Origin: Methanobrevibacter sp.
GTDB lineage: Archaea; Methanobacteriota; Methanobacteria; Methanobacteriales; Methanobacteriaceae
Assembly: GCA_017652345.1 (NCBI GenBank)
Contig: JAGCBE010000439.1
Coordinates: 1 to 64,000, forward strand
DNA: 64,000 nt
Direction of reading: 5' to 3'
A program made the translations under genes and the position numbers. Below are positions 8,257 to 17,951 of this stretch, one piece after another. The notes under the pieces are model-generated. The model did no database searches. It worked only from the letters and a program-made list of their open reading frames with translations, and was not told where the DNA came from. Within the stretch, counting starts at the first letter, position 1. The number at the start of each line of letters is the position of its first letter.

Positions 8257-9258
8257 TTAGTCCTCCAACTTGTTATATAAATCCTCATAACCATGTATAA
8301 TTCTAAGAACATCTCTCCAACTTTCACGTTCTTCTTTTAGCGAGCCTATATAGTTCTTTTGTTCTTGATAATATTTTGGATCTTTTGTTTTCCATGACTT
8401 TAAATCATCTTGATAATCTTCTATTGTAGAAGTAAGCAAATCATTTTGCCTATTAGCATACTTTTCTACTTTTTTTATCATTTCTTCATAATCCATATCT
8501 TTTTTCTCCTCTATTTCTTCTTTATTAGCACTTTCTAATGGAATACTTAATTGAATTTCACTTATTCTTTTTAGTGCTTCTTCATAATAAGTTTCATTTA
8601 GTTCAAACCCAATATAATGTCTATTTTGCTCAATACAACTAACACAAGTTGTTGCCACACCTAAAAATGGATCAAGAACTACATCCCCAGGAGCAGTAAA
8701 TTCCTTAATAACTTCATCACAAAAATCTTTTGACATAACCGCCCTATGAATTTTTTTATATTCTTTATTTGTATTTACATTCTTAACAATAACATTTCTA
8801 TAAAAATTACTTTGAACATCAACTCCTTTAACGCCATCTGGCTTAATCAAAAGTAAATATTCATAGGTATTTGATAACTTATGTGGCGTAGAAGTTGGAG
8901 TACCATTAGGCTTGTACCAAATAACAATATCATGTATTCTATCCGCATATTTGCCAATAAGTCTATATAAATCTTTCCTATTATTTGTCAAGCCTTGAAT
9001 ATTGTATATAACGAGCTTTTTAGACACTCTCAACATCTCATCAATAACTTCACATTGCCATTCAAACCAATCTTTTCTTGTTTCAACAAACAAATATTTT
9101 CTATGAGTGTTATTTCCATATTTCGTATATTCTACTGTGTCATTTTTAGAGCCAGTATCATTGTATGGTGGAGAAGTAAAACAAACATCAACACACTTCT
9201 CTGGCATTTCTTTCATTAAACTTAAACAATCCCCACACTCAATATAATCAATTTTCAT
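8257..9258 (-). CDS. Site-specific DNA methyltransferase (beta class, N4/N6)
   Basis: 333 aa. Order of motifs is that of beta-class amino-methyltransferases: catalytic TSPPYN at residues 29-34, target recognition in the middle, then SAM-binding DPFLGVATT near 197. TSPPY is the form usual for N4-cytosine enzymes. An extra ~90-residue charged helical C-terminal tail follows. No restriction partner is adjacent, so it is an orphan, probably protective, enzyme. Confidence 0.9.
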   Translation of the reverse strand: MKIDYIECGDCLSLMKEMPEKCVDVCFTSPPYNDTGSKNDTVEYTKYGNNTHRKYLFVETRKDWFEWQCEVIDEMLRVSKKLVIYNIQGLTNNRKDLYRLIGKYADRIHDIVIWYKPNGTPTSTPHKLSNTYEYLLLIKPDGVKGVDVQSNFYRNVIVKNVNTNKEYKKIHRAVMSKDFCDEVIKEFTAPGDVVLDPFLGVATTCVSCIEQNRHYIGFELNETYYEEALKRISEIQLSIPLESANKEEIEEKKDMDYEEMIKKVEKYANRQNDLLTSTIEDYQDDLKSWKTKDPKYYQEQKNYIGSLKEERESWRDVLRIIHGYEDLYNKLED

Positions 9259-10174
9259 TTGTTTTTTCCTTTCTTTTTCTAATGTCTAAAAACATATCAT
9301 TTATAGTTGGCAATAAATCAAATCTATCGTTGCTAATCGAACTTTGAGCATATTTTTTCTCAACTAAATCAACATACATTGTGAAACTTCCATCATCACC
9401 CATATAAAACTCTTCCCACTTCTCTTTTGGAACAATGTCTTTCACATTAAGTTGTTCAATTGCAAGGTTGTCAAAACTTATAACTTTAAACATTTCTTTA
9501 ACATTTTTCATGTTCTCTTTTAGCTCATTTATTTTAGCTTGAACTTCTTCACTATAATAATAAGCACCTCTACCAAAAATCTTATAGCCTAAAAATAGCA
9601 CTTTTTTAATTCCTAATTCACTCATTTTCTTTAATTGTTCAAGAGTAACAATTCCTGCTATAACATGACAAACTGCATTTGGAAGCTCGTTAATTTTAGC
9701 GGCCAATTCTTCATTTATATCATAAATTGAAATTCCAATACCATAAATCATTTCGTTTTGTGCTAGTGTCTTTATTCTTTCAAATTCTTGCATAAAGTGT
9801 TTTTGATTAATGGTTATGCTAGGAAAACATTTTTGTGATTTTAGTTTGGTTAAAAATTCTTCTAGTTGTGGATGTGAAAGTGGATTTCCACCACCTATTG
9901 CAACCTCGGTATAAGGTGGAAATGTTTCTATAATTGGATTGCCTAAATCTCCATGCCTTCCATTTGTAGTGGATTGTTCAGCGCAAAATTTACAATTCAT
10001 ATCACAAAATTGAGTTATTTTACAGTCTAGTGATTCTACTCTTGTAGGAATGAACTCGCTATCTGGTGTAACTCTTAATTTAGTGCCATCTTCAAATATA
10101 ACAACTTTATAGTTGCCATTTATATAGCTTCCAATAATTTTATTAGCCATCATATCCGTATTTTCCAAAAACAA
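9248..10174 (-). CDS. Radical SAM protein
   Basis: 308 aa. CDMNCKFC (CxxxCxxC) ligates the 4Fe-4S cluster; AIGGGNPLSHP is the SAM-binding glycine region. Belongs to a phage/Firmicutes family that starts IIGSYxNGNYxVxIFxDGTK; substrate unknown. TTG at 10174 has GGAG 5 nt upstream; an ATG at 10150 lacks an SD. Confidence 0.8.
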   Translation of the reverse strand: MFLENTDMMANKIIGSYINGNYKVVIFEDGTKLRVTPDSEFIPTRVESLDCKITQFCDMNCKFCAEQSTTNGRHGDLGNPIIETFPPYTEVAIGGGNPLSHPQLEEFLTKLKSQKCFPSITINQKHFMQEFERIKTLAQNEMIYGIGISIYDINEELAAKINELPNAVCHVIAGIVTLEQLKKMSELGIKKVLFLGYKIFGRGAYYYSEEVQAKINELKENMKNVKEMFKVISFDNLAIEQLNVKDIVPKEKWEEFYMGDDGSFTMYVDLVEKKYAQSSISNDRFDLLPTINDMFLDIRKRKEKTNEN

Positions 10175-10496
10175 CTATCTCCTCTCCATTTGGTGTTGTA
10201 TAACTTTCTTTGTATTCTTCTAAATAATCATCATCTTCCCATTTTTGATAATCATAGAAACTAGCTAATTCCATATAATGTTCAATATCATTGGCATAAT
10301 TATGACCATATTTTTCTTTCCATTCACGATTATCTTTTTCATATTTTGCTTCAATTTGTTCTAATGTATAAAGATGTCCATTATAATCAACATAAAGCTC
10401 ACCATTTAAAAATTTTTTATATTCTTCACTTGTGCAAATTGTTATTGAATGTGTTGAGCTTGAATTTGTTTCAAATACTCCTTTTCTAATACTCAT
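10143..10496 (-). CDS. FETNSSS-motif protein, copy 1
   Basis: 117 aa from MSIRKGVFETNSSSTHSIT. The R-x-G-x-FETNSSSxHS start is a conserved motif of unknown function in phages and bacteria. Paralogue of the next gene. Start chosen by alignment to it. Confidence 0.6.
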   Translation of the reverse strand: MSIRKGVFETNSSSTHSITICTSEEYKKFLNGELYVDYNGHLYTLEQIEAKYEKDNREWKEKYGHNYANDIEHYMELASFYDYQKWEDDDYLEEYKESYTTPNGEEIVVFGKYGYDG

Positions 10497-11028
10497 CTTC
10501 ATAATAATCATATTCCTCACTTTCTGGTGGATATAACTTTTGTGCTTTTTTTAAGTTTTCGTAAAAATAGTCATCATATCCAATAATTATATCCGAGTTT
10601 TTTCCAAACAAATAATTTCTTAGTTTTTCTTTATCTTCTATAATAATATTTAATATTGTATCAGAGCAAGTGTCTTTTATTTCATAAAGAAATTGTTTTG
10701 ATGCAAAAGATTCACCATCCTCCGACCATTTTACTTTAGCCCATTCAGATTTAACGCCTAATTCTTTAAGCCATTTGGTTAGGCGCGTTTTACTTTCTAC
10801 ATACTTTGTTTTTGGCAACATCATTACCATAATAGTGTGTAAATAGTTTGCCCTTCCTTGAATTGTGTTCCAATGACCACCTTCATACCAATGGCTATAT
10901 TCTGCCTCTAAATCTTCCAAACCAAAGAAGATATATGAGGGTATTTTTATATTCTTGTCATTATGGACACAAATAGCATGTGCGGAACTCGAATTAGTTT
11001 CAAAAGTTCCTCTTCTTATATTAATCAT
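10486..11028 (-). CDS. FETNSSS-motif protein, copy 2
   Basis: 180 aa from MINIRRGTFETNSSSAHAI with GGAGG upstream. Acidic Tyr-rich C terminus (SEEYDYYEDEY). Tandem paralogue of the gene at 10143; function unknown. Confidence 0.65.
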   Translation of the reverse strand: MINIRRGTFETNSSSAHAICVHNDKNIKIPSYIFFGLEDLEAEYSHWYEGGHWNTIQGRANYLHTIMVMMLPKTKYVESKTRLTKWLKELGVKSEWAKVKWSEDGESFASKQFLYEIKDTCSDTILNIIIEDKEKLRNYLFGKNSDIIIGYDDYFYENLKKAQKLYPPESEEYDYYEDEY

Positions 11029-11158
11029 TTTTAACCTCCACTTCACCACTTACATAAATTGGATCATCTTCAAACATTTTCATAATTGTTATGTAACTAA
11101 ACTGAACTGAACACAAGAAAATTAAAATACAAAATAAAATTATTAAAAGTGCTTTCAT
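11021..11158 (-). CDS. Small membrane-anchored protein
   Basis: 45 aa. ATG at 11158 with AAGGAG upstream. N-terminal hydrophobic helix (LLIILFCILIFLC), then acidic tail. Overlaps the next gene by 8 nt. Confidence 0.55.
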   Translation of the reverse strand: MKALLIILFCILIFLCSVQFSYITIMKMFEDDPIYVSGEVEVKND

Positions 11159-11173
11159 TAAATTAACTCCTTT

Positions 11174-11422
11174 TTATATATTTAAATAATTCCTTAATAT
11201 TTCATTTCCATAGCCTTTGTCTATCATATATTTTAAAACCCTTTTAGCATCTTCATCATAGTTTATATGATTATATATTTCTATTACCGTGTCATATTCT
11301 TGGGCTAAGGCACAAATTAAGTCACTAGTTGCTGTTGTGGTTATAGCAAATGGTTTTGATAATTTTTTACCCTTCTTTAAATCATACCATTCACAACCCA
11401 AATTCTTTTTATACTTTGACAT
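11174..11422 (-). CDS. Small hypothetical protein
   Basis: 82 aa from MSKYKKNLGCEWYDL, 2 nt after the metK stop. A longer reading frame begins inside metK but the internal ATG fits the spacing better. Function unknown. Confidence 0.5.
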   Translation of the reverse strand: MSKYKKNLGCEWYDLKKGKKLSKPFAITTTATSDLICALAQEYDTVIEIYNHINYDEDAKRVLKYMIDKGYGNEILRNYLNI

Positions 11423-11426
11423 ATTA

Positions 11427-12216
11427 TTATACAAGCCCCCATTCTGCGAATTTTTCAAAGCCACCTTTTTTCTTAATGTATTTTCTAGCAATATCTACAA
11501 TTTCCTCATATGATTTTCCATCAACTATTGTATCACCAATAGCACAACACAACTCAACTGGTTTGTTTTCCGTTTGTGCTTTTAGCCAAGCATAGATATT
11601 TAATGAAACATCTGCTTTTGATAAGTCTTTTCCATGTAACCCACCACCAGTAACACTATCTGCCATATCAGAGCCAAGCTTTCTATTAGTTGCCCCGCTA
11701 TCAACATTAACACCACCAGTCCATTCCCCTAATGGATTAATTGCGACATTAGTATATATTTTCTTTAAATCTTCGGTTTTAGCATTGCTTTGACAAATAA
11801 CCAAATCATCATTATTTATAATATATTTACCATCATAAGGGTATTTTTCATAAATATCTCGTGCTATTTGTGCGAGTTTTCTTTGTTCATAGGTAAGTGG
11901 AACACCTTTAAAAATTCCATTATCACCACATTTTATTCTACCACTTTGATTATTAGCCAAATTAACATCTTGTGGCACTTCTACATAGTCAATTATTATA
12001 TTATCTTCTTGTGATATTCTTTTAACCGCCTTTTCTACTTCTTCTAATTTTAAATTCACGCTAGTTTCTGCAATTATATGACATTTCCCATGCCCTATTA
12101 AGACTTCAACCGCTATTCTAGGATTGTCTACAATTTCATAAGCCATATCGACCAAAGCTCCTGCTATACGATCTGCGACCTTATCTGGATGCCCGCATAT
12201 TTACCTTCTCAAACAT
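11427..12216 (-). CDS. metK: S-adenosylmethionine synthetase, +1 shift at CGG
   Basis: About 262 aa, shorter than the usual ~390 but matching compact phage forms. Makes SAM, the cofactor of the methyltransferases and radical SAM enzymes encoded nearby. From ATG 12216: MFEKVNM, then CGG at 12195-12193 and an early stop in frame zero. Skipping C restores GHPDKVADRIAGALVDMAYE, where GHPDK is the ATP-binding motif. Later motifs GHGK, GEWTGG, TGGGLHGKDLSKAD are intact. ATG is 2 nt after the methyltransferase stop. Confidence 0.9.
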
Positions 12217-12217
12217 T

Positions 12218-13585
12218 TTATTCTTCCTCCTTAAATAAATTTTTAAATATTTCAGTCAAAACATTAACAACTATCGAATTTCCGTGCTTGTTTATATAGT
12301 TGACTATTACTATTGACTTTTTCAGCCTTTTCAAATTCTTCATCTTTAAATCCCATAAGTCTAAAACATTCTTTTGGGGTAAGTTTTCTTATTCTATAAT
12401 CACTCGATTTATAAATTGAATATTTTGGTGTGCATTTTAATGTTCCATATTCTTCTCTAAATCCATAGTCACGTTTCCCATTAGCAAAGTTGTCACTAGA
12501 AGTATGGTCATATAAACCAATTTGTTCATTGTTTTCAATTATTGCTGTTATTGTTCCATGGTTATCTTTGAATGTTGGTGCTATTCCATTTGGATCAATA
12601 ATTCTACTAGCTTCATGTCCACTAGGTGAATAGTTCCCAATTACATTAATTTTTGCTTCATTATCATCTAATATTATAGGAATGTTTCCACCACCAGTTC
12701 CCATAGAAGCCAATAAAGTATCACTTACATTTTCTGTATCTTGTAATTTTCCTTTACTTCCAAAACTTCTTCCATAAGAGCCTGGTAGCTCAACAAGTGT
12801 AGGTGCACCAGTAAATCTAGCACAAATTGTAGGATGAACTTCTTTTCCGTTCATTATTCTCTTTTCTATTTTGTTTTGGTTGTAATGAGTTTCCAACCCC
12901 CCCCTAATTGCTCTTTCAGTTAAATAATATTTTTCATCAACAAAATTTTCTAACAAGTCTTTTAGCTTGATTTTTAATTCTTGCTTTTCTGGAAACTTAA
13001 AGCTTCCTTTATCAATATCTTTTCTAATAGATATAGTAAACACTCTATCTCTTGATTGTGGAACTCCATAATCTTTGGAGTTTAAAACTTTATAATAACT
13101 ATTGTAACCCAAATCATTCATTTCTTTAATATAATTTTCAAAATTATGTATATGTTTTTTACCTAATAAATTTTTCACATTTTCCCAAATAACATATTTA
13201 GGTTTTAATTTCTCAACAATTCTTAATGTTTCATACATAAGACTTGATCTTGTTCCACTATCTTTATCTCCACCGAGCTTGTTTACCCGCTAAGCTAAAG
13301 TCTTGGCAAGGTGAGCCGTGCATTATCAAGTCGACTTCTATATCTTTATCCCATGTCACTATGTCTTGTGCTTCAAAATTAGTACTATGTATTGCATTAA
13401 AACTTTTTATTGCATACTTATCATTTTCTACTGCATCAACTATTTCATAATCAATTCCCAAGCGATTTAACGCACTACTACAAGCACCAATACCTGCAAA
13501 CAATTCTAAAACTCTAAGATGATTACATAGTGTGTGTGTGTGCGTGTGTGTGTAGAGTCGCAAGGGTTACATCGTTTTTAATCAT
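12218..13585 (-). CDS. Cytosine-C5 DNA methyltransferase; CA repeat at start and two +1 CGG shifts
   Basis: Dcm-type enzyme: motif I LELFAGIGACSSAL, motif IV GSPCQDFSLAGKQA, motif VI WENVKN, motif VIII QSRDR, motif X QLYKQAGNSIVVNVL. Frame zero breaks twice, at CGG 13275-13273 (KQA then GGDKDSGTRSS) and CGG 12284-12282 (QA then GNSIVVNVLTEIF, ending at 12218). Skipping each C restores the motifs. ATG 13585 has AGGAGG, but a (CA)n tract at 13531-13553 puts it out of frame with motif I by one repeat unit; a TTG at 13563 is in frame but has no SD. Confidence 0.88.
13531..13553. repeat. TG/CA dinucleotide tract
   Basis: 23 nt of alternating TG with a single C interruption, inside the N-terminal codons of the cytosine methyltransferase. 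Gain of one unit, or loss of two, would join the ATG at 13585 to the enzyme frame. Looks like a slippage switch. Confidence 0.75.
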
Positions 13586-13593
13586 TTTTCCTC

Positions 13594-14133
13594 CTAATCC
13601 CATAAACTCCAAAAATATTTTGTAAACATTTCCATTCCTATTTTTAGTTGTTCATTTCTATAATTTTCTATTTCTTTTTCTCTATCTAGCCATTTTTCAT
13701 CATTTGTTTTCCATTCTTCAAAATCTTCTTTTGTCATTGTTTGTTTAATGGTTTCTTCATTTTTTAAAAATAGATTATACTTATCTTCCAATTCATACAT
13801 TTTTTCCCAATATTGGTTTGTTTTAGCTTCATTTTCTTCTTCACTAGCTTCTCTAAAATGAAAAGCTATTTCCTTGACTATATCTTTCCAATGTTGAAAA
13901 TCTAAGTTTTTTTCATCAATTTCTTCATCTGTTAGTTCTGGATTTTTCTTTTTTAATTCTTCTTTAATTGTAGTAGGATACCCATGTAAATTTTTAGTAA
14001 AATCTTCTAACATATTTGGCATTGTTTTTAAAAACCAATAATCAATACTCCATAAATCTCTATATGAATATCCCTTTTTAACCCTTTGGTAAGCATGTTT
14101 AAACCAATAAAATGGTCTTTTAAAAAATATCAT
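13594..14133 (-). CDS. Conserved phage protein of replication region
   Basis: 179 aa, Trp- and Glu-rich. GYSYRDLWSIDYWFLKTMPNM is a landmark seen in hypothetical proteins of many Firmicutes phages. Overlaps the primase stop by 4 nt. Function unknown. Confidence 0.6.
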   Translation of the reverse strand: MIFFKRPFYWFKHAYQRVKKGYSYRDLWSIDYWFLKTMPNMLEDFTKNLHGYPTTIKEELKKKNPELTDEEIDEKNLDFQHWKDIVKEIAFHFREASEEENEAKTNQYWEKMYELEDKYNLFLKNEETIKQTMTKEDFEEWKTNDEKWLDREKEIENYRNEQLKIGMEMFTKYFWSLWD

Positions 14134-15083
14134 ATTTTCCTCCTTTCATTATACATTATATTAAAAATATTTATTCCCTTATCAATTGGAGAATCTTTTT
14201 CTCCAAGTAAATTATTATTATCTACCATAATATAACAATTATTATAACGCGCTAAATTAACCAAATTTTTATCTTTAGTAGGATTTTTATCTTTGTCAAG
14301 TGCGACAACAACATCAACATGAAGCCTCATTAAAATTTGAGTTTGTGGTTTACTTAAATGAGATGTCGCTATTGCAACCGCGTTATTAACCCCATTAGCC
14401 TCAAGCTTCATGACAGACTTTTCGCCCTCAACTAAAATTATTTCATTCTTTTTTAGTATATCATCTATATGCCAATGATAGCCCCAAAATATATCATTTT
14501 TTCCAAGTGGATAATAATATATATATTTAGCCATGCCAAATTCTTTCCACTTTGGATGTGCAGCCCTACCTTTAATATTTATTATTTTACCTTCTATATC
14601 CCAAACTGGAAAAACAATTCTGCAAGCTTTGTCATCATATCTTACATTATATTTTTTTAAAATTTCTCTTGGAATACCTTCATTAATCCAACTTTGAATT
14701 GTAATATCTTTATATTGTTCCATAATATTAGGATTTAATTCTGCCCTAATAGCAAGTTCTTCTTCTTTTTCTTTCTTTTTATAATGCCTTATGATTTTTA
14801 GAATTGGCTCTTCATTTGTTAATAATAAATGAGCCCAAGAACAAATCATTTTAACCGCTTGTTCATAACTAACTTTATGATATTTTTTAGCGAATTGAAT
14901 AACATTTCCACCTTCACCACAAGAGAAACAATACCATAACTTTTTAACTGGATGCACAAAAAAAGAAGGTGTCTTTTCGTTGGTAAAAGGGCTTAATCCA
15001 ACATATTCTTGTCCTTTTAATGTTAGATTAACATATTGAGAAATATACTCTACAATATCGACCTTTTCTATTAAATCTTCCAA
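14130..15083 (-). CDS. dnaG: DnaG-type primase with degenerate zinc site
   Basis: 317 aa. N-terminal primase zinc domain (residues 1-65) keeps EKTPSFFV and YCFSCGEGG, but the first ligand pair, normally CPFH, reads SPFT. TOPRIM follows: ILVEGEKSVMKLEANG near 213 and VVALDKDKNP near 250. Makes RNA primers for replication and sits directly before the DnaB helicase gene. Confidence 0.9.
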   Translation of the reverse strand: MEDLIEKVDIVEYISQYVNLTLKGQEYVGLSPFTNEKTPSFFVHPVKKLWYCFSCGEGGNVIQFAKKYHKVSYEQAVKMICSWAHLLLTNEEPILKIIRHYKKKEKEEELAIRAELNPNIMEQYKDITIQSWINEGIPREILKKYNVRYDDKACRIVFPVWDIEGKIINIKGRAAHPKWKEFGMAKYIYYYPLGKNDIFWGYHWHIDDILKKNEIILVEGEKSVMKLEANGVNNAVAIATSHLSKPQTQILMRLHVDVVVALDKDKNPTKDKNLVNLARYNNCYIMVDNNNLLGEKDSPIDKGINIFNIMYNERRKI

Positions 15084-15097
15084 CTAACAACACCTCC

Positions 15098-16417
15098 TTA
15101 TATTGGTGATTCTATATTTTTATGTTTATTAGCTTCAACCATTAACATTCTTTCACCCATAAAGTGAATATCTATATAATCATTTGATATATCTCCATGT
15201 GATTTACCATTTCTATTAAGTGCAACGAATAATTTATATTTTCCACAATCTGGTGTATCTCTCCTTATTTCATCTGGTGTTTTTTCTATAATTTTTATAA
15301 GTGTGCTACAAAATTGTTCTATTCTATAAGATTCACCAGTATCTCCACCACGATTACTTTGAGCAGCCGCAATAACCGCTTTATCCATACCGACCGCTAT
15401 TTTATTTTTCAAAAAGTTTGTTATTTTTCCTAATTCAACATAAGCATCATCTGTGTCTGGGGCTTTAATATAATCCATAATAATTAAATCAAGCCCCATT
15501 TTATTATCCCATTTTTTTATAGTTGTTTCTAGTGTATCAATTGTCCATGCAGGATTATTAATGTGAATAAGAGGCATATTTTTAAGATTTTCTATTGCCC
15601 CCAACACTCTTTGTTCCTCTTCTTTATTATCAAATTTTTGTAGCTTAATTTTTTTAATACTAACGCCACTAATCAAAGCTAATACTCTTTCTGTCCAACC
15701 CAAAGTAGACATCTCACTATCTAAATATAATACTTTAATTCCATTTTTAGCCTTATGGATTGCTTCATTCATTAATAAAACCGATTTACCTACTTTACGT
15801 TTAGCGGAGAATATAACTAACTCCCCTTTTTCATAAGTTACAAATTCGTTTAATGTTGGAAATTTAGAGGGGATTCCACCACCATTTTTAGCACGTTTTA
15901 TAATTTCTTGATAAACCTTATCAATTTTATCTCCTATTAAGCCCTCCTCATCATTTGTTAAAAACTCATCTGCCATATTATTTATTTTATCATAAATCTT
16001 GTTTTGTAAAATATTTAATTTTATATCATCACTTTGGCAATCCCTTTCTAATGTTTTTAAAACACTAAGTATTTTTCTTCTAAATGCAGTTTGTAAAACA
16101 TCAGAAGCCAAAACTTTATATTCATTTGTGCTATCGCGTGCTACATAGGGGCTATCTTGCACGATTTCTTCAAGATTTATATTCTCAAAAAGATGGCTAT
16201 ATTCTTCTACGTTATCAATTTTAGCTTTTAAATTAAATTCATCGATATTTGTAACACCATCTTTATATAAAGAAGAAATGATATTAAATAGTATGCCATT
16301 TGTTTGTATAGAAAAATGTTCTGGTTTTAATTTTTCATTTAAAGTAACAAACTCTGGATGGACAATTAATGTAGAAATCAAGCCTGTTTCTGCTTGTATA
16401 TTTTGTAAATTAGCCAA
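15098..16417 (-). CDS. dnaB: DnaB-type replicative helicase
   Basis: 439 aa. N-terminal helical DnaB domain, then a RecA-type core with Walker A FSAKRKVGKS at about 204, LDSEMS (H1a-like), LIIMDYI (Walker B) and AAAQSNRGGDTGESY. Unwinds DNA at the fork with the adjacent primase. Its ATG lies in the end of the preceding gene. Confidence 0.9.
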   Translation of the reverse strand: MANLQNIQAETGLISTLIVHPEFVTLNEKLKPEHFSIQTNGILFNIISSLYKDGVTNIDEFNLKAKIDNVEEYSHLFENINLEEIVQDSPYVARDSTNEYKVLASDVLQTAFRRKILSVLKTLERDCQSDDIKLNILQNKIYDKINNMADEFLTNDEEGLIGDKIDKVYQEIIKRAKNGGGIPSKFPTLNEFVTYEKGELVIFSAKRKVGKSVLLMNEAIHKAKNGIKVLYLDSEMSTLGWTERVLALISGVSIKKIKLQKFDNKEEEQRVLGAIENLKNMPLIHINNPAWTIDTLETTIKKWDNKMGLDLIIMDYIKAPDTDDAYVELGKITNFLKNKIAVGMDKAVIAAAQSNRGGDTGESYRIEQFCSTLIKIIEKTPDEIRRDTPDCGKYKLFVALNRNGKSHGDISNDYIDIHFMGERMLMVEANKHKNIESPI

Positions 16418-16838
16418 ACATATCGCCCCATCCCTCCTTTATCTTATCAACATACTCAAAATATTCTTCTTTGGCGGAGATTTGAACACGTTTATACTTA
16501 TTGATAAAATCTTGATATTTGTTCTTCATCCATTGGGCATCTAAATATTTTTTTAAACCCCAAATACTATGTAGAATCTTTTTATGATTAACAATATAGT
16601 TCATAGCAAATAAAACATAAAGTGGTTCATAATCGCCCTTATCAATATAGTCGGATATTTTCTTTTTAATGAATAGTCCATTTTCATCATTGGTAACATA
16701 TTTACAAAATAGAAGAAATACATTTGTCTTTACTTCCCTTTTTTCATAGCACTCTAAATGATAATAACCACTTTTTGTTTTTATTGCTTCTTCTGGATTT
16801 AAAACACCATTTTTACAATATTTATAAACACATTTCAT
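16410..16838 (-). CDS. Zinc-finger protein upstream of dnaB
   Basis: 142 aa from MKCVYKYCKNG. N-terminal CxxxxC...HLEC suggests a zinc site; the rest is helical. Overlaps dnaB by 8 nt. Position suggests a helicase loader or accessory protein but there is no sequence proof. Led by the promoter at 16865-16893. Confidence 0.5.
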   Translation of the reverse strand: MKCVYKYCKNGVLNPEEAIKTKSGYYHLECYEKREVKTNVFLLFCKYVTNDENGLFIKKKISDYIDKGDYEPLYVLFAMNYIVNHKKILHSIWGLKKYLDAQWMKNKYQDFINKYKRVQISAKEEYFEYVDKIKEGWGDMFG

Positions 16839-16864
16839 TGTTCTCACCACCTTTGATATGTAAA

Positions 16865-16893
16865 ATAATATCATATTAGTCATAAAAAGTCAA
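16865..16893 (-). promoter_or_regulatory. Sigma-A-type promoter
   Basis: -35 TTGACT (16888-16893), 17-nt spacer, -10 TATTAT (16865-16870); reads into the dnaB-dnaG operon. Confidence 0.7.
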
Positions 16894-16900
16894 GTATATT

Positions 16901-17305
16901 TTAGAAATTTGTACCAAAAATTAAAAGTTTTATTTCTTCTATATCTTTTAAAAGTCTTTTCTTTTCTTCTTCTACTTCTTCTTTGGTTTGATCCATAGGA
17001 TCAAAATTAGCCCATGCTTCCATATTTTCTTCAATGTCTTTTATTGCCTCGCTAATAAAGTGTTCTGCATCTTCATCAAGCAAAATTAAATCTTCTTCTT
17101 CATTAACCCTAGCATAAACTGGATAGCCAAGAAAAATTGTATAGTAATCTTCTTCCGCATCTATTTGTAGTTCTTGACAATCTTTGTCCAAGAAAAAGTT
17201 TTTAGCGGCATTCAAAAAATCATGGGCAAAATCTTGAACATATGAAATGTTGTATTTAAAATTGTCTAATTCCCAATGTGCCCATCCAAAGGCAGGTTTA
17301 CTAAT
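16901..17305 (-). CDS. Hypothetical acidic protein
   Basis: 134 aa from MISKPAFGWAHWEL. SD GAGGAGG lies in the end of the preceding gene. Contains many Asp and Glu residues and a C-terminal coiled coil (EEVEEEKKRLLKDIEEI). Function unknown. Confidence 0.55.
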   Translation of the reverse strand: MSKPAFGWAHWELDNFKYNISYVQDFAHDFLNAAKNFFLDKDCQELQIDAEEDYYTIFLGYPVYARVNEEEDLILLDEDAEHFISEAIKDIEENMEAWANFDPMDQTKEEVEEEKKRLLKDIEEIKLLIFGTNF

Positions 17306-17951
17306 CATCAAAAATTTCCTCCTCATTTGGAATTGATACTTCATCATATTTTTTAGCGACTATAATTCGGTATTCATCTGCAAACTTTAAGCCAATAATA
17401 ATCGTATCGCCACTAGACCAAAATTTAAAGTCATCAAATTTATCTTCTTTTAGTCTTTTCAAGATTTTTCTACATTGCTCATCTATTTCTTTATCATCTA
17501 TTTCTACTACATGTTTTGATTTTTTTTGACATGCAAAATGTTGTGGGTATTTTAAATTGTTTTCATCTAAATCAAGTGCCTTTTCTTCATCAAAAACTGT
17601 TTTTTCTAGACAATATGGACACTCAATAAATGGCAATCCATATTCTCCATATTCTATATTTTTAAGCATTTTTTTATTAACATAAAAAACATGGTCACAA
17701 TTTTCACAAACTACCGTTGTTTCTCCAAAAACATCCATATCGGATGGCTCAATTATTTTAGCCTGAACATATTTTACATCTTTTTCTTTATTATAGCAAC
17801 TTTCAGTTAAATCTTTGGTTTCATTTAAAATAAAATCTATTATATCTTCATTCTCAATACGGAAAAAATTTAATGTTGAAGTTGTTAGTTCTACTTCTTT
17901 TTCTTTATAATAAGCTTCTGTTAATGTTCTAATTAGTTCTTTTTTGGTCAT
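17301..17951 (-). CDS. Zinc-ribbon hypothetical protein
   Basis: 216 aa. Central CENCDHVF...ECPYCLEKT forms a CxxC/CxxC ribbon at about residues 82-116. N-terminal helical part, acidic C terminus. Directly follows dam (TAA then ATG). Function unknown. Confidence 0.55.
   Translation of the reverse strand: MTKKELIRTLTEAYYKEKEVELTTSTLNFFRIENEDIIDFILNETKDLTESCYNKEKDVKYVQAKIIEPSDMDVFGETTVVCENCDHVFYVNKKMLKNIEYGEYGLPFIECPYCLEKTVFDEEKALDLDENNLKYPQHFACQKKSKHVVEIDDKEIDEQCRKILKRLKEDKFDDFKFWSSGDTIIIGLKFADEYRIIVAKKYDEVSIPNEEEIFDD

Noticed and set aside
13264..13585. TTG at 13563 as the normal methyltransferase start
   Set aside because: No SD, whereas ATG 13585 has AGGAGG; kept only as the alternative.
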